Below, one piece after another: positions 53,619-64,000 of a DNA stretch of 64,000 bases. Source of the DNA: Pythium myriotylum (taxonomy: Eukaryota; Oomycota; Peronosporomycetes; Pythiales; Pythiaceae); assembly GCA_023091665.1 (NCBI GenBank), contig JALJCQ010000013.1, forward strand, positions 1,178,001 through 1,242,000, in the 5' to 3' direction. Under the pieces are notes generated by a model. The model saw only the letters and a list, made by a program, of their open reading frames with translations. It did no database searches and was not told the DNA's origin. The position numbers and the translations under genes are program-made. Position 1 is the first letter of the stretch, and each line of letters begins with the position of its first letter.

Positions 53619-55730
53619 ATGCACGCCGCCTCGCTGGGCACGCAGCAGGCGCGCGCGACGACCTGGACGGCCGCGGCCATGGGGCTGCTCGCCATGTCCG
53701 TGGCCGTGGTGCTGGGCCAGCGCCAGCGGCGCGCCGAGCTGCTCGTGAACGGCGGCGGCGACGGACGCGTCGACGGCCCTCCACGCCGCTCGCGCGTCGA
53801 CATCCCGTCGCGCCGAACCTCGCAACTGCCCGGCTCACCAAGACGACGAAGTGTGCGCGCGGCGCCGCTGTCCAGATCGAGGTCTCCGTCGCCAGATCGC
53901 AAGGCTCGCGACCGGGAAACGGAGGAGAGACGTCCGAGCGCGGCACCCGGAGCCGTGGAGAGGATCCCTGGGCTGCGACTGGGCCATGGCATGTGGACGT
54001 TCATCTACGTACCGTACGTGAGCGAAGGCATGTGCTTCCTCGCAGGTGTCGGCGCGATCTTGCTCACGCAGATCGGCCATCTGTACGAGGCGATCGCGCT
54101 GCTCGTGGTGGTGTTTTTCTTCCGACTCAAGATCATCGACACGTACGGCAAGGCACCACTCATCTCGGAGGCCACCAAGCTGCAACTGCTGAAAAGCCTC
54201 GACCGAGACACTCTCCATGAACTTCTCCGAGAGGACTTGCCGCGCTGGGTCAAGTTCCCGGACGTCGAAAAGTGTGAATGGCTCAACCACACGATTGACA
54301 CCTTGTGGCCTTATGTCAAGGTTGCGATCGCACGCAGCGTCAAGGACGTGCTCACTCCAGCGCTCGAAGGGCTCAAGCCGAAGCTTCATATGACCCACAT
54401 GGGCTTCCGAGGGCTTGATTTGGGCACAGCCGCACCCATCATTAACGGCATCAAGTGCCAGCAGCATCTGGAAGAACAAGTCGTTATCGACATCGACGTC
54501 CTCATCGCGACACAGAACTCGGACGTCGTCTTTTCGTTTGGAAATCCAGCCTCACACATCCACATGAACGTTGAGCTCTCGGATTTCCTGTTACGCGGCA
54601 CTCTGCGCGTCGTGATGAAGCCACTCTTTCCCCGTTGGCCAACTTTCGGCGCTGTGTCCATTAGCTTCACAGAGAAACCAACCATCAACTTCCATTTGAA
54701 GACTCTGCACCTCAACCTCATGGAACTGCCAGCGCTGTCTTCGATGTTCCACAACGCGATCCGCTCGGCTATCGAGAATGCGCTTGTGTGGCCCAATAAG
54801 ATCCTGATCCCTCTCGTCGAAGATCTCAGCAAGCTCGAGATGGAGGCACTTGCAGCGAACAAGCCGCTAGGCATGCTTGTTGTCAAGAATCTCCGCATTC
54901 GCGGTGTGCAGCCAACCAGTCGCACGTCGCGATGGACGGGCCTGCACAACTTTCACTTGCAACTGTCAGTTGGGAAGGAGAAGGTATCGACGGATGTGAT
55001 CCGCGGTCTCACATCCCACGACTTTAGCGACGAGACTTACCACCTACTCGTGCTAGACACAAAGACACAGGATCTCAACTTGGCGCTCAACTACAAGGAA
55101 GCGTTTGGGTCGACACGAACGATCGACACCAAATGGATCCACTTAGATCATCTTGAGCGACACGTCACATCGAATGAGCTTGTGTCGTTCGGTCGTGAGG
55201 GCGTCGGTCACGCCGAGTTCGACCTCGTGTGGTATCCATTCTCTGGACTCACGAAGTCCCAACGGAAAATGTCGAGAGATGCCCCTCTTCCAGTAGAGAT
55301 CGCCAACATGGGTGTGATATTCATCAAGCTTCTGAAGTGCGAGCGCCTGTCATCTATGGATATGAACGGCTACAGTGATCCCTACGCGATATTCACGGTG
55401 GGCAGCCGCAAGAAGACCAGCTCCATTAAAGTCCAGACTCTCAACCCGGTGAGTTTTGTTTACTGAGCTTGTTTTAGACTCGTAACTAACGGATCGTTTT
55501 CGTAGATCTGGGATCCGCCTGAGCATTTCGAGCTCATTGTGTCAAGTGAGCGCCACGACAATCTCGTCGTGACGATTATGGACTACGATTACTTGAAGTC
55601 TGACGACATGATTGGCTTCGTGGAAATTTCGTTGGCACAAGTGCAGCGCAGCGCACGCTTCACGCAGACGTGGCCACTTGAGAACAGCACGGGCTCCGTT
55701 ACACTAGAACTAGAGTGGAAGAGCTTTTAA
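53619..55730 (+). CDS. Extended synaptotagmin/tricalbin-like protein (TM hairpin, SMP, C2)
   Basis: Exons 53619-55448 and 55506-55730 (57-bp intron) give 684 residues. Order: a short hydrophobic segment (TWTAAAMGLLAMSVAVVLGQ), an Arg/Ser linker, then a hydrophobic hairpin (CFLAGVGAILLTQIGHLYEA and ALLVVVFFFRLKII). The SMP lipid-transfer domain follows (about 190-400), with EWLNHTIDTLWPYVKVAIAR and IKCQQHLEEQVVIDIDVLIA. A middle beta-rich region precedes one C2 domain (MGVIFIKLLKCERLSSMDMN, GYSDPYAIFTVG, then WDPPEHFELIV). SMP proteins transfer glycerolipids at ER-plasma-membrane contacts, and C2 domains dock on acidic membranes, often calcium-dependent; Asp residues in SSMDMNGYSDPY and MDYDYLKSDD fit calcium loops. 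The single C2 is fewer than in yeast tricalbins. Confidence 0.82.
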
Positions 55731-55832
55731 AGACGTGAACAAATGACGAATTCATTGAGATATATTTCCGATGTTGCTTCGAAAGGACTTGAGCACCTTC
55801 ACGCAGGAAGCAGGAACAAGAACGGGAACGAA

Positions 55833-56295
55833 CTAGATGAAGTCACGGCAACGTGGCCAAAAGCGACTCCCCGGACGGCATTCCGAGCGACAGCGTGGCC
55901 AGAAACGTCCTCCTGGACGGCACTCGTCGAGGCAGCGAGGCCACTCCCAACCTCCCGGGCGACACTCACGACAGCGAGGCCAGTCGCGTGACCCTGGGCG
56001 GCAAAAACCATGAAACTCTTGCCCACTAGGGATATCAGTCTTGAACTCGGCTTCCTCCTGCTTGTCCTTGTCTTTCTTGTCGTCCGTCATCATCCCACCT
56101 GAGGAACAGCATCCATTAGTCTTCGTTTCCTCTTACGTATCCACCAAGCAACTCAGGAGCGTTAAACTCACTCAGATCACCTCCGACCGTCGGGACAATG
56201 CCTCCAAGCGCGAAGAGCTGCTCATCGTCACCTTGGGCTGTTGCCGCTTGCACGAACGCGGCCACTGCAAACAGAAAAACACCTCCAAAGCGCAT
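55833..56295 (-). CDS. Small secreted protein with four CRPGxxxWPRC repeats
   Basis: Exon 1 56295-56181 and exon 2 56098-55833 (82-bp intron) give 126 residues. The first exon encodes a signal peptide MRFGGVFLFAVAAFVQAATA ending before QGDDEQ. The middle is a Lys/Asp/Glu-rich spacer (MMTDDKKDKDKQEEAEFKTD). The C-terminus is four head-to-tail 13-14-residue repeats with core C-R-P-G-x-x-x-W-P-R-C: CRPGSRDWPRC, CRPGGWEWPRC, CRPGGRFWPRC, CRPGSRFWPRC. Paired Cys in each unit suggest a disulfide-stabilised repeat. No known family recognised. Size, secretion and Cys pattern fit a cell-wall or apoplastic effector-type protein, but activity is unknown. Convergent with the synaptotagmin gene (102 bp between stops). 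Confidence 0.72.
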
Positions 56296-56681
56296 CTTGG
56301 ACGGAGAGCTTAGCCGTTGGCGTGCTAAAGAGCGAGTGCATTTGTCGAACGGAGTCGGAATTCTGTAGCCTTATTTCCTGTAGTTATTTCCAAGAATCGT
56401 TCGGTCACGGAAAAGGAGTAGATCCCCGAGAAAGTCGCCAACGCAGCCATGACCTTTCTACTCGCATTCCCATACTTATCCGTGACTCATGGGTACGCTG
56501 GGGTATGCGAGTGTCTCTTGTCACTAAACTGTATGAGTGCTGCGAACACGTGGAGAGTTGTTGCCTGCAGGAGAGTGATCTCCCGAAATCGGTGTTTGTG
56601 GCCGCTGAGGATGGTTTCGAGTTAACACGAATATATTTGGCTTTTTCTGAGGCTTTCCGCTGATGTGTTGAGTCATGTTTG
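56296..56681. other. Intergenic region
   Basis: Between the secreted repeat protein and the MHYT gene, both on the minus strand. No gene seen. Confidence 0.4.
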
Positions 56682-57956
56682 CTATTTCTGCTCTTCCGCA
56701 GCTTCCTCTCTCTGCTCATCATTGTCGATGTAGACCTTGCCGCGGGTACTTCCCGTTGCCTTTGGCGTAAGTACTCGAGTTACACCGCTTCTCGTGGTGA
56801 CGTTAGTCGTGGAGACTCGCTCTTCGCGGCGTGACTTGGGTTCTGTCAGCCGAACCGAGTTGGTGACGCCGAGACTCGTGATCCAGTAGCAAATGTGTAC
56901 TGAAGCATGAGACGCGACGATTGAGGTCCTGAAACCGTCCAGACGGATGCCAGAGGACTGTGTGTAGTTCTCGGGCGAGTGAACGTAGGTTGCGGCTCCC
57001 ATTCCAGCGTAGTGAGTGCCACACACAGCGACGCCCATGATGAGTGCGCTTGCTATGCGAAGCTTGTCGTTGCAGGGCCAGAACGTATGCTACAAGTATA
57101 TATTAGTCTCCTGCGTCAGCGCGAAACACACGCAGCGAGGTCAACAGGTCTTTACTACGCACCGCCCGAAAGTGAATCCAGAACGCGGCGTTAGCTGTCA
57201 CGAACGCGATCACGCACGACAATGCGACGACCGTGTTGTCGAGCTCCATCGTGGCGTTTGTGCGCTGTGCTGACATGCCCAGGTAGTGCATCCCTAGGAC
57301 GCCGAGTGCAGCGATAGCACCACCGCCGACAATACGCCAGAGCCGAGAGAAGAGCGCGGTGCGCTGGATGCGGCGGATCGAAGCGGTCTTGTTCACTATG
57401 GTTTTCATCGAGGTATTCCCCGCCCGATTCGCCTGGTTGGGTCCACTTCAGCAACAAGCTCAACCACTATCGTTGACTAGCAGCACGCACCAGCAATTGC
57501 TTTCGCCGCGTGGACTCGATCTCGAGGAAAAACGGATCCGTCGAGGCGATGCGAAGCCCGACGAACACGCCAACGACCGGGAAGAGAAACGAGACGAGTG
57601 TGAGTCCGGCGTCAAAGTGGACCTCGAGTGCTGTGCCGTCCGCGAGCACGAGCGCGAGTGCGTTCATGCCCGTGAAGTGCGTGCACCAGATGCCGCAGCC
57701 GCCGAGCGTGAGCGCCGCGAGAGCCATGATCGAGTGCTTGATCCTCGTCGACTCGTACTGACGCCACTGTTCCATGAGCTGGATCGCTGTTTTGTCACCA
57801 CCACCACCGCACAGAGTCGTCACTACGACCAGTTGACTCAGATCCATGCAAGAGTAACGACTACGCACTGCAGAAGCTGCCGGTGACGGCGATCAAGTAC
57901 GAGAGCGCGATGTGGGCTGGGGCCCAGTGCTGGGCGATGCGGTGGTCGTGGTCCAT
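56682..57956 (-). CDS. MHYT-domain membrane sensor-like protein (353 aa)
   Basis: Exons 57956-57869, 57786-57491, 57432-57163 and 57089-56682 (introns 82, 58, 73 bp) give 354 codons including stop. The MHYT hallmark, paired TM helices with M/T-H-[FY]-x-G-M, occurs three times: GIWCTHFTGMNALAL, GVLGMHYLGMSAQR and AVCGTHYAGMGAATY. The N-terminus (HDHRIAQHWAPAHIALSYLI) begins the first TM segment. In bacteria MHYT domains are proposed to bind copper and sense oxygen, CO or NO, usually fused to signalling domains. Here only the membrane module plus a ~95-residue polar tail (KVYIDNDEQREEAAEEQK end) is present. A gas or metal sensing role is inference. Divergent from the PPR-exonuclease gene. Confidence 0.75.
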
Positions 57957-58192
57957 TGTGGAAAATAGTCCGCCCAGCGGCAGGGAACCGACCGGATATC
58001 GACGTCGCGTGATCAGAAAGTGTCCAAGAGCGGGGCTCTTATCCGCGAGACGAACGGACAAGTCGGTCGTATCCATTCTTAGAGCATCTCCATCCGCTGA
58101 GGAAGTCCGTCACCTTCATCCACATGAATTAGCTTGGCTTAGCTCTCTCTCTCCTGGTCGCTCTCACCATGGGATTCACCACCAGCTAGCTC
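57957..58192. promoter_or_regulatory. Divergent promoter region, MHYT / PPR-exonuclease
   Basis: 236 bp between divergent start codons; no recognised motif. Confidence 0.4.
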
Positions 58193-61100
58193 ATGATGGA
58201 CGGCCGCCATGGCGTGGCGCTGCCCACGCGCCGCGGCGCCTCCTACGCGTGGGAAGACGACGACCTCACGCGCGAGCTCGTGCGCGAGCTCCGGAGCGGC
58301 GAGTCCCACGAGACGCGCGCTTTCCTGCGGCCCATTTTCCGGTGCGTACGGCTCGCAATGGATGGGTACAACGCGCTGGCGAGCAGCTCAAGTGGATCCC
58401 TTCCAGGTGGATGAAGATGGGCGTGCGCAAGACCGGGCAGAAGAACGACGAGCTCGTGGAGAAGGCCTTTGCGTTCGTGGACTGGATGGTGCAGCTCTAC
58501 CAGGAAGGAGACGCCGCCCGAGGCATCCCGACGCTCGACAAGCTCCAGCCGAGCTACGCGCTCAACACGATCGTGACCTCGAGCCAGCGCGCGGGCAGCC
58601 TCCCCGAGGCCCGGCGCGCGTTTGAGCTGCTCACGCTCTACGGCTTCGAGCCGGATGTGTTCACGTACACGGCGTTGATCGACGTGACCGCGAGATGCGG
58701 CGATGTCCCGGGCGCCATCGAGGTACGCTGGATCCTGCGGCTTCAGAAAGAAATGGGAATGCTCACAGCCTCAATACCTTGGTTAGATCTACGAGGCGAT
58801 GCGAGCGACGCGATCGCGGCCGAATATTGTAACTTTTACCACTGTAATTCGTGCAGTTGGGTTCACGACGGACGTGCCTGCGATCGAGTGCCTGCGGTTC
58901 CTGGCCCATGCTCGCGAGGAGGACACTTTTGACGAGTCGCTGTACATCGATGCGCTGGACACCTGTGCTTCTCGTCAAGCGATGATCGCAGCTACGGCGA
59001 TACTGAAGGAACTGAAAGAAAAAGACGTAACGCTTCGAAACAGCGAGCGACTCGTTGCTGCGATCGCGAAGCTTATTGACAAGCGAAGTGACAAGGAGAC
59101 TTTGCTCAGCGAATGGCTCCAAGACGGACTACTCACACAACACGAAGTTGACCGGGTCGGCAGCCCTGCCTCGGCAAGTTCGCGAACAGATGGCCCGAAG
59201 TCGCTCGGTGCACTCGGCAATCAAACCTCGGACAGTGTGCGTCTCGCAGTCGTGCACCACGACATCAGTCGATTGACCGAACGGCTCGCGAACGAGTCGA
59301 TGGTTTCGACGTACGTACAGAGCATGACTACTGGAAAATAGGGGTATTGATGATATTGATACTCATCCTGTAGGAACGACTTTGAGACTCTCATCCACCA
59401 ATGTCGCAAGCGGAAGTGGAAGGACGAGGTAGACATCATCCTCCAAGCGATGCGGAAGCTGGCTAGTGAAGGCTGGGTCATTCCTCCAGGATCTCCTGAT
59501 GGCACACCAACAGAGCTTCCTCCGCAGCCTCACTTGATGCCGACCAGCCAGACCTACGTGTCCGTTGTGGATGCGTACCTGGTCGCAGGAGATGAACCCC
59601 TGGCGTGGAAAGCGTTCCAAGAAGTTGGCGAACGCGAAGAACTCGCCCGCGAGCAGGCCCTTTACCGAAAGTACATTCGTGGATGCTATCTGCTGACAAA
59701 TTGCACGCACATCCAGGACCTGCTTCGTCTTGCGCTGGCAGATAGCATTGTGTTTACGCACCGCATGTGTCTTGAGCTCGCTCGAATGCACGGTTATCGT
59801 CACGAAGAAGGTATCGATGTTGTGCTCCATCAACTACCACTGGCGACCGCACAGAAGAAGCAGCAGTACATGGAAGAACTCGTCACCTCCTGTGCATACA
59901 AGCACAACACTCAAGGTGTGATCGATACCATCAAAGCCTTGGAGGCCAACGGCCTCAGTCGCTCAGCCAAGACCGAAGTGGCCATATTCATTTGCTGTCT
60001 ACAGCATCCGCATCACAAAGACGCCTGGGAGATGATGCATTCGTTCCAAACCCAAGGGCTCATGCTTGATATTCCGATGTACGATTCGCTCCTGCGTGAA
60101 ATGTACTTCAAGTACACACGTCGCGGCGGCTCATTCGACGAATCCTCTCGTACCGTTGCGATGCGGACACTCCAGATGCGTAAATCGCTGTTCGACGCCG
60201 CTTTCCGCGAAAGAGAGGCACTAGAAAAGTGGGCTAAGTCTGAGTACCATGCTGAGTACATGGCCCTGGCTAACGTGTGGCGGGACGGCGAAGACAGCTC
60301 TGAACATGCTAGCCCGATGAAGTATTGGTGCCAGCTCCAGGCCTTAGAATGTGCACCTCTTATGTTCGCTCAGCACTTCGTCGAGGTCATCACGACAATT
60401 CGTGACAAGGAGTCGAAGGTGGCCAAACAGCAACTCATCCGCGATGCTCTCAACTCGACGCCTGATCCGTATTTGTTCAACCTCCGTTCAGTCTGTGCGC
60501 TGAGAGTGCTCGATCTGACGTACCGCGGACAAGGAAAGCTGTCCAAGCAAATGCTATCGATCCTAGCGGATCAAGAACCCCAGCCACATCACATCCAGTT
60601 CTGTATCGAGCAACTGCGTGTGTTGACGATCCATATTGTGAAAGAACTCGATGATGTCATGCAGCTGCACCGTCATAACCGACAACGCATTTTGGACTTC
60701 TGTATGGAAGCTCTAGAATCTGAGAATGTGGATAAGACCATCGGCTACCTTATTAGTCGAGAAGGTCTGTACACAGTAGATACTGCCAAATTCTTCGTGC
60801 CTAAGCTGGCAGAGCTATACGTCATCCAAGGAGTTGTCACGATTCTACAGTTCTTCAAACCCGACGTGGAGCACTCGACCGAGATAAAACGACTCTTCCT
60901 GCGTGAAGTCATCGATCTCGAGACTCTAAGTGACGAGGAAAGTGAAGCAAACGGCTTCCCTCTCACTCGCCGAGCAATTTTTGAGTTCAAGATGGAGCAT
61001 GAGGCCGAGTTTATGCCCATCGTCATGATACCCCCACCCCAGCGCGAGTACGCGTCTGCTTCAGCAGGCCCAGTGGACGAAAGTGCTCACCTTAAACTCC

Positions 61101-61729
61101 CTTTACCAGAAAGTCAGGTCGTCATTGTTGATCAGGACGAGACGGTTGCGCTTGCCTACGAGATTTTGATGCAGTCTGCCGTGCATCGCGTCGGCATCGA
61201 CGCCGAGTGGCGACCCGATGCACGTGGGTACGCGCAGTCACGTTGCTCGTTGCTTCAGATTGCATGTGACTCGCATATCTTTCTGTTCGACTTCATGGAA
61301 GTATCGATCAATGATTTGGATGAGCTGTTCTCCCACCTGTTCAGCTCTCCGTCCATCTTAAAACTGGGGTTTGCACTCGACGGGGATATCAAGAGACTAC
61401 AGTTCTCCTTCCCGGACGTTACGTGCTTCGACGACGTGCAGAATGTGTTGGATTTCAATCATGACGAGTTGCCGAAAGATTCAGAGACGATCATGGCGAG
61501 CAGTGAGGCAGAACGAAAGGCGAAAGAGGAGGAAATTGAAGCGGCCAAGAAGCGCCGTCGGCATCGTGGCCTCAGCGCGTTTGCGCAAGAGGTGCTTGGA
61601 CTGCCGTTGAACAAGGCCCAGCAGAAGAGCGACTGGGAGAAACGGCCGATGACTCCCCAACAAATCAAGTACGCTGCTCTGGACGCCTATTGTCTGCTCA
61701 TGCTCCACGACGAAGTAACTCAAGCGTAG
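58193..61729 (+). CDS. Pentatricopeptide-repeat protein fused to a DEDD 3'-5' exonuclease (1,114 aa)
   Basis: Exons 58193-58341, 58407-58722, 58787-59310 and 59374-61729 (introns 65, 64, 63 bp) give 1,115 codons including stop. The N-terminal half contains PPR-type helix pairs: PSYALNTIVTSSQRAGSLPE, PDVFTYTALIDVTARCGDVP, RPNIVTFTTVIRAVGFTTDV, then TSQTYVSVVDAYLVAGDEPL. PPR repeats bind RNA, usually in mitochondria or plastids. The last ~230 residues are a DnaQ/RNase D-like exonuclease: VGIDAEWRPDARG (DxE), LKLGFALDGDIKRLQ (second Asp) and QIKYAALDAYCLLMLH (YxxxD), the set seen in EXD3/Mut-7-type and WRN-type enzymes. The combination suggests a sequence-guided RNA 3' processing nuclease. Start is the first Met of MMDGRHG; targeting is unclear. 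Confidence 0.82.
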
Positions 61730-63077
61730 AGGATGAGGCTCGCACGAAGCCGGAAAGTTGTAGTGGCAGTTAGGCAGCTTATTGCTGAGCAAGCTCAGGT
61801 AGGATGAAGGTTCTTGGCCGTCTGAACGCATGCTTGCCGTCCTGTTGTGAGCATGCGGTTGGTCTACGCAGTAGTCGGTGGGTCACGCGAGTGCAGAGGG
61901 TCAATGAAGAAAGGGAGATGGAGCATTGCAGTAGATGCTGCCATTTGAAGTTGTGGGAGAAATCCAGTGGGAGAAAAGGTCGCTCTTTGCGACGTTTGCA
62001 TCCAGCTTCAGACCAGATCTCTTGGCGTCGACGAACCGTCACGCCGGGCGTCACAGACGAGAGGTTCCAAGCAGCAGAAAAGGGGATGCGCCCCGTAGCG
62101 CTGACCGCTGTCCATCATCGAATCCTGTAGGGAATGTGATTGGTCATCCCGCTTCCTCAACCTGGATGCGACAGCGTCCATCTTCTGTGCCGCCGTTTTG
62201 TGTAGTGGGTACGATGTGCCTTACGCAACCCACTGCGTTGGGGCATCACACATGCGACCACCCTCCTGGATTTATCGCGCCAGCAAGCACGCTCGTTGTA
62301 ATTCCTTCGAAGCTGAGCATGCGCTCTAGGAAGATTATGGAAGTGACGAAACATGGCTGATACTGCTTGGCCTCGATGTGAAGCGTCTCCAGTGGTACGG
62401 CGATCACTACGGCGACGCGGAGCCATGGGTGTATGGAACAGCGTGGATGTCGGACGCCTCGACATCCTCCGCCGCCGTGGGTCTTCAAATGTTATTGGTG
62501 ACGCGCTTACTCGGTTGTAGATCTGGCCATGGCAAACCATCGAGCGCTCGGAATCGCGCCTGGTTCGATTTCTCACGGGCGAACATAGAATGCTGTGTTT
62601 CGCGCCGATCGAAAAGCTGTTTTGTCCAGTCGCGCATAGCCCGGCCACTGGCAGCTCGAAACTTCAACTGGTCAACTGAACCATCTGGTGCGTCATTACT
62701 TTTGTATTAGCACGGTTAGAACCACTGTAATCACGATTTACCTGGTTTTTAGTGTCGCAATTAGCTGTTTACGGACGTCGAAACCATGTTTATCCGGATA
62801 AAAGTGCTGCTTCGGTCACCTCGTTCGTCCTGTCTGGTACGCGCTTCAACCGCGACAAGTGGCCATAAAACGGCCAGGGATCTCCAGCAGCTGGAGAAAG
62901 GCAGGCGCGAGAAATCCAGTGGCTCGGCCCACTCTTCAGGGACCTGTGAATGCTGCGTGACTGCCGCTTTCGCTGTCGCGCGCGGTTGATGTTCGCGGGA
63001 AATGCGGCTCTTCCCGCGGGCCCGTGGGAGGCAACAGGAGCGTCTGTGAGCCCCGTGGCCACCCGAGCTCCTGAGCA
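61730..63077. other. Gene-poor 1.35-kb intergenic region
   Basis: Several frames exist on both strands (for example minus 62157-62648) but none shows family motifs or consistent composition. A 14-bp direct repeat GAGAAATCCAGTGG occurs at 61957 and 62909. It probably holds the 3' flank of the exonuclease gene, neutral sequence and the promoter of the second alpha-glucosidase. Confidence 0.4.
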
Positions 63078-63093
63078 GCTCACTTCTCAAGTC
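63078..63093 (+). promoter_or_regulatory. Oomycete initiator element of alpha-glucosidase copy 2
   Basis: GCTCACTTCTCAAGTC, aligned with GCTCACTTTTCAAGTT upstream of copy 1; ends 32 bp before the ATG at 63126. Confidence 0.55.
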
Positions 63094-63125
63094 TCTCGGT
63101 CCCTACAAAGCCGCCTCGACACAAG

Positions 63126-64000
63126 ATGATCCCCAGCATCGGCACCATCCGTCTCGGCCAGGTGCTCTTCGCCGTTGGCTGCCTTGCCGCGCAGGCTCAG
63201 ACGCTCGTCAAGAAGGACGACGGCTCGGGCGTGCTCACGATGCTCTTCAAGCAACCGCTCTGGCCCAACCCCAACATCCACTACAACGCCTACGATGGCG
63301 CCGGCTGGACGTCCGTGCCGGGCATCCCCATGCGCAAGAGCACGCAGGCCAACTTCTCGGCTGACGAAGGTTGGTGGGAGTACTCGCTCAAGACGAGCGA
63401 GTTCGAGTTCGTCTTCAACGACAACAACGGCCTCTGGGACAACAACGACAACGCCAACTACAAGGTCAACAGCGCCGGCACGTGGTCGGTCGTGAGCAAG
63501 ATCACGACGGCTCCGACACCGCCGCCGCCGAGCTACATTTCCGGCTCGGGCTACAAGGTCACGAGCGTCAAGCAGTCAGGCGACCGCACACAGCTCGTGC
63601 TCGCGGTCAACACGCCTTCTGGCACGACGTACGGCGAGGACATCAAGGAGCTCACGGCCGACTTCTTCCTCAGCAAGGACTCGGTGCGCGTCAAGATCAC
63701 CGACAAGAATAGCAAGCGCTGGGAGGTGCCAAGGTCTCTGTACGGCAAGACCACGACGTTCGCTCGCGACCCCCAGTCAACCGTGGGTCAGGGCCAGGGC
63801 CAGGGTCAAGGCCAGGGCGGCGCCAACAACTACAACGTGGCATTCACGTACACGTCGAACCCGTTCTCGTTCAAGGTCACACGCAAGTCGGACAACTACG
63901 TGCTATTCGACTCGTCGGCACTGGATCTCGTGATCAAGGACCAGTACCTGCAGATCGCCACGACTGTGCCGTCGGACCTGAATGTCTATGGCATTGGCGA
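63126..64000 (+). CDS. Second alpha-glucosidase (GH31, CBM25), partial at window end
   Basis: Open for 291 codons to the window edge, covering signal peptide, CBM25, the Gln-Gly linker and the first GH31 strands. Compared base by base with the reverse complement of 40953-40079 I count nine differences in 875 nt. Eight are silent; one changes Leu to Phe in the TTT-L/F-ARDP segment before the linker. The first ~435 nt of coding sequence are identical. The 5' UTR still aligns but is clearly more diverged. The catalytic motifs lie outside the window, so activity cannot be judged. Function as for copy 1: secreted maltose/starch hydrolysis. Confidence 0.9.
   Translation, partial: MIPSIGTIRLGQVLFAVGCLAAQAQTLVKKDDGSGVLTMLFKQPLWPNPNIHYNAYDGAGWTSVPGIPMRKSTQANFSADEGWWEYSLKTSEFEFVFNDNNGLWDNNDNANYKVNSAGTWSVVSKITTAPTPPPPSYISGSGYKVTSVKQSGDRTQLVLAVNTPSGTTYGEDIKELTADFFLSKDSVRVKITDKNSKRWEVPRSLYGKTTTFARDPQSTVGQGQGQGQGQGGANNYNVAFTYTSNPFSFKVTRKSDNYVLFDSSALDLVIKDQYLQIATTVPSDLNVYGIG

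Noticed and set aside
62157..62667. Minus-strand frames in the 1.35-kb spacer
   Set aside because: No recognisable motif, frames break repeatedly, splice joins were not convincing.
1..64000. tRNA, rRNA genes or CRISPR arrays
   Set aside because: No cloverleaf with A/B boxes, no rRNA sequence and no spaced short repeats were seen by eye; the tRNA-like match at 652-663 is only the anticodon arm.

Overview
The window looks like an oomycete nuclear genome, probably a Pythium/Globisporangium- or Phytophthora-type species. The evidence is GC-rich compact genes, very short introns (mostly 55-82 bp, donors such as GTACG, GTGCG and GTGAG), matches to the oomycete initiator element (GCTCAYT...CAA) upstream of three genes, and typical content: GH28 polygalacturonase, a starch-binding GH31 alpha-glucosidase, a Copia retroelement, EF-hand proteins and a small secreted cysteine-rich protein. 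I count about 28 protein-coding genes in 64 kb. Many open reading frames are only exons, so I joined exons by hand and give the junctions in each entry. All splice sites are predictions.

Layout. 1-2.1 kb: edge of a Copia-type retrotransposon (minus strand) and a decayed RNase H fragment. 2.6-4.3 kb: a GH28 polygalacturonase whose start is out of frame, followed by a decayed 3' copy. 4.8-9.6 kb: three plus-strand genes (a small basic protein, a 5-exon coiled-coil protein, a nuclear-type acidic/basic protein). 10-15 kb: membrane-lipid block, with a dolichol/phytol-kinase-like protein, a CAMK-type kinase (minus), a TMEM8/myomaker-type 7TM protein and a PAP2 lipid phosphatase. 15.2-23.3 kb: one very large minus-strand gene (about 2,623 codons) with two unrelated repeat domains. 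24-31 kb: TPR protein, a minus-strand EF-hand-like protein, GDP-mannose transporter, SANT-like protein. 31-38 kb: CIAO1 (Fe-S assembly), a protein with two homeodomain-like segments around a TFIIS-N-like segment, a membrane protein and an EF-hand protein. 38-41 kb: full-length alpha-glucosidase. 41-49 kb: small zinc-type ORF, candidate LTR, M1 aminopeptidase, Eaf6, an HROB-like repair protein, an orphan. 49-58 kb: PlsC acyltransferase, coiled-coil protein, extended synaptotagmin, secreted CRPG/WPRC repeat protein, MHYT membrane protein. 58-64 kb: a PPR plus 3'-5' exonuclease fusion, then the start of a second alpha-glucosidase, inverted and nearly identical to the first.

Themes. Several genes deal with membrane lipids or membrane traffic (PAP2, PlsC, SMP/C2, TMEM8, GDP-mannose transport). 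Three of these share a GGTACAGYGTACC palindrome 80-135 bp upstream of their start codons. Extracellular carbohydrate attack is represented by the polygalacturonase and two alpha-glucosidases. The most unusual items are the giant IQ/helix repeat gene, the PPR-exonuclease fusion, the secreted CRPG repeat protein and the shared palindrome.
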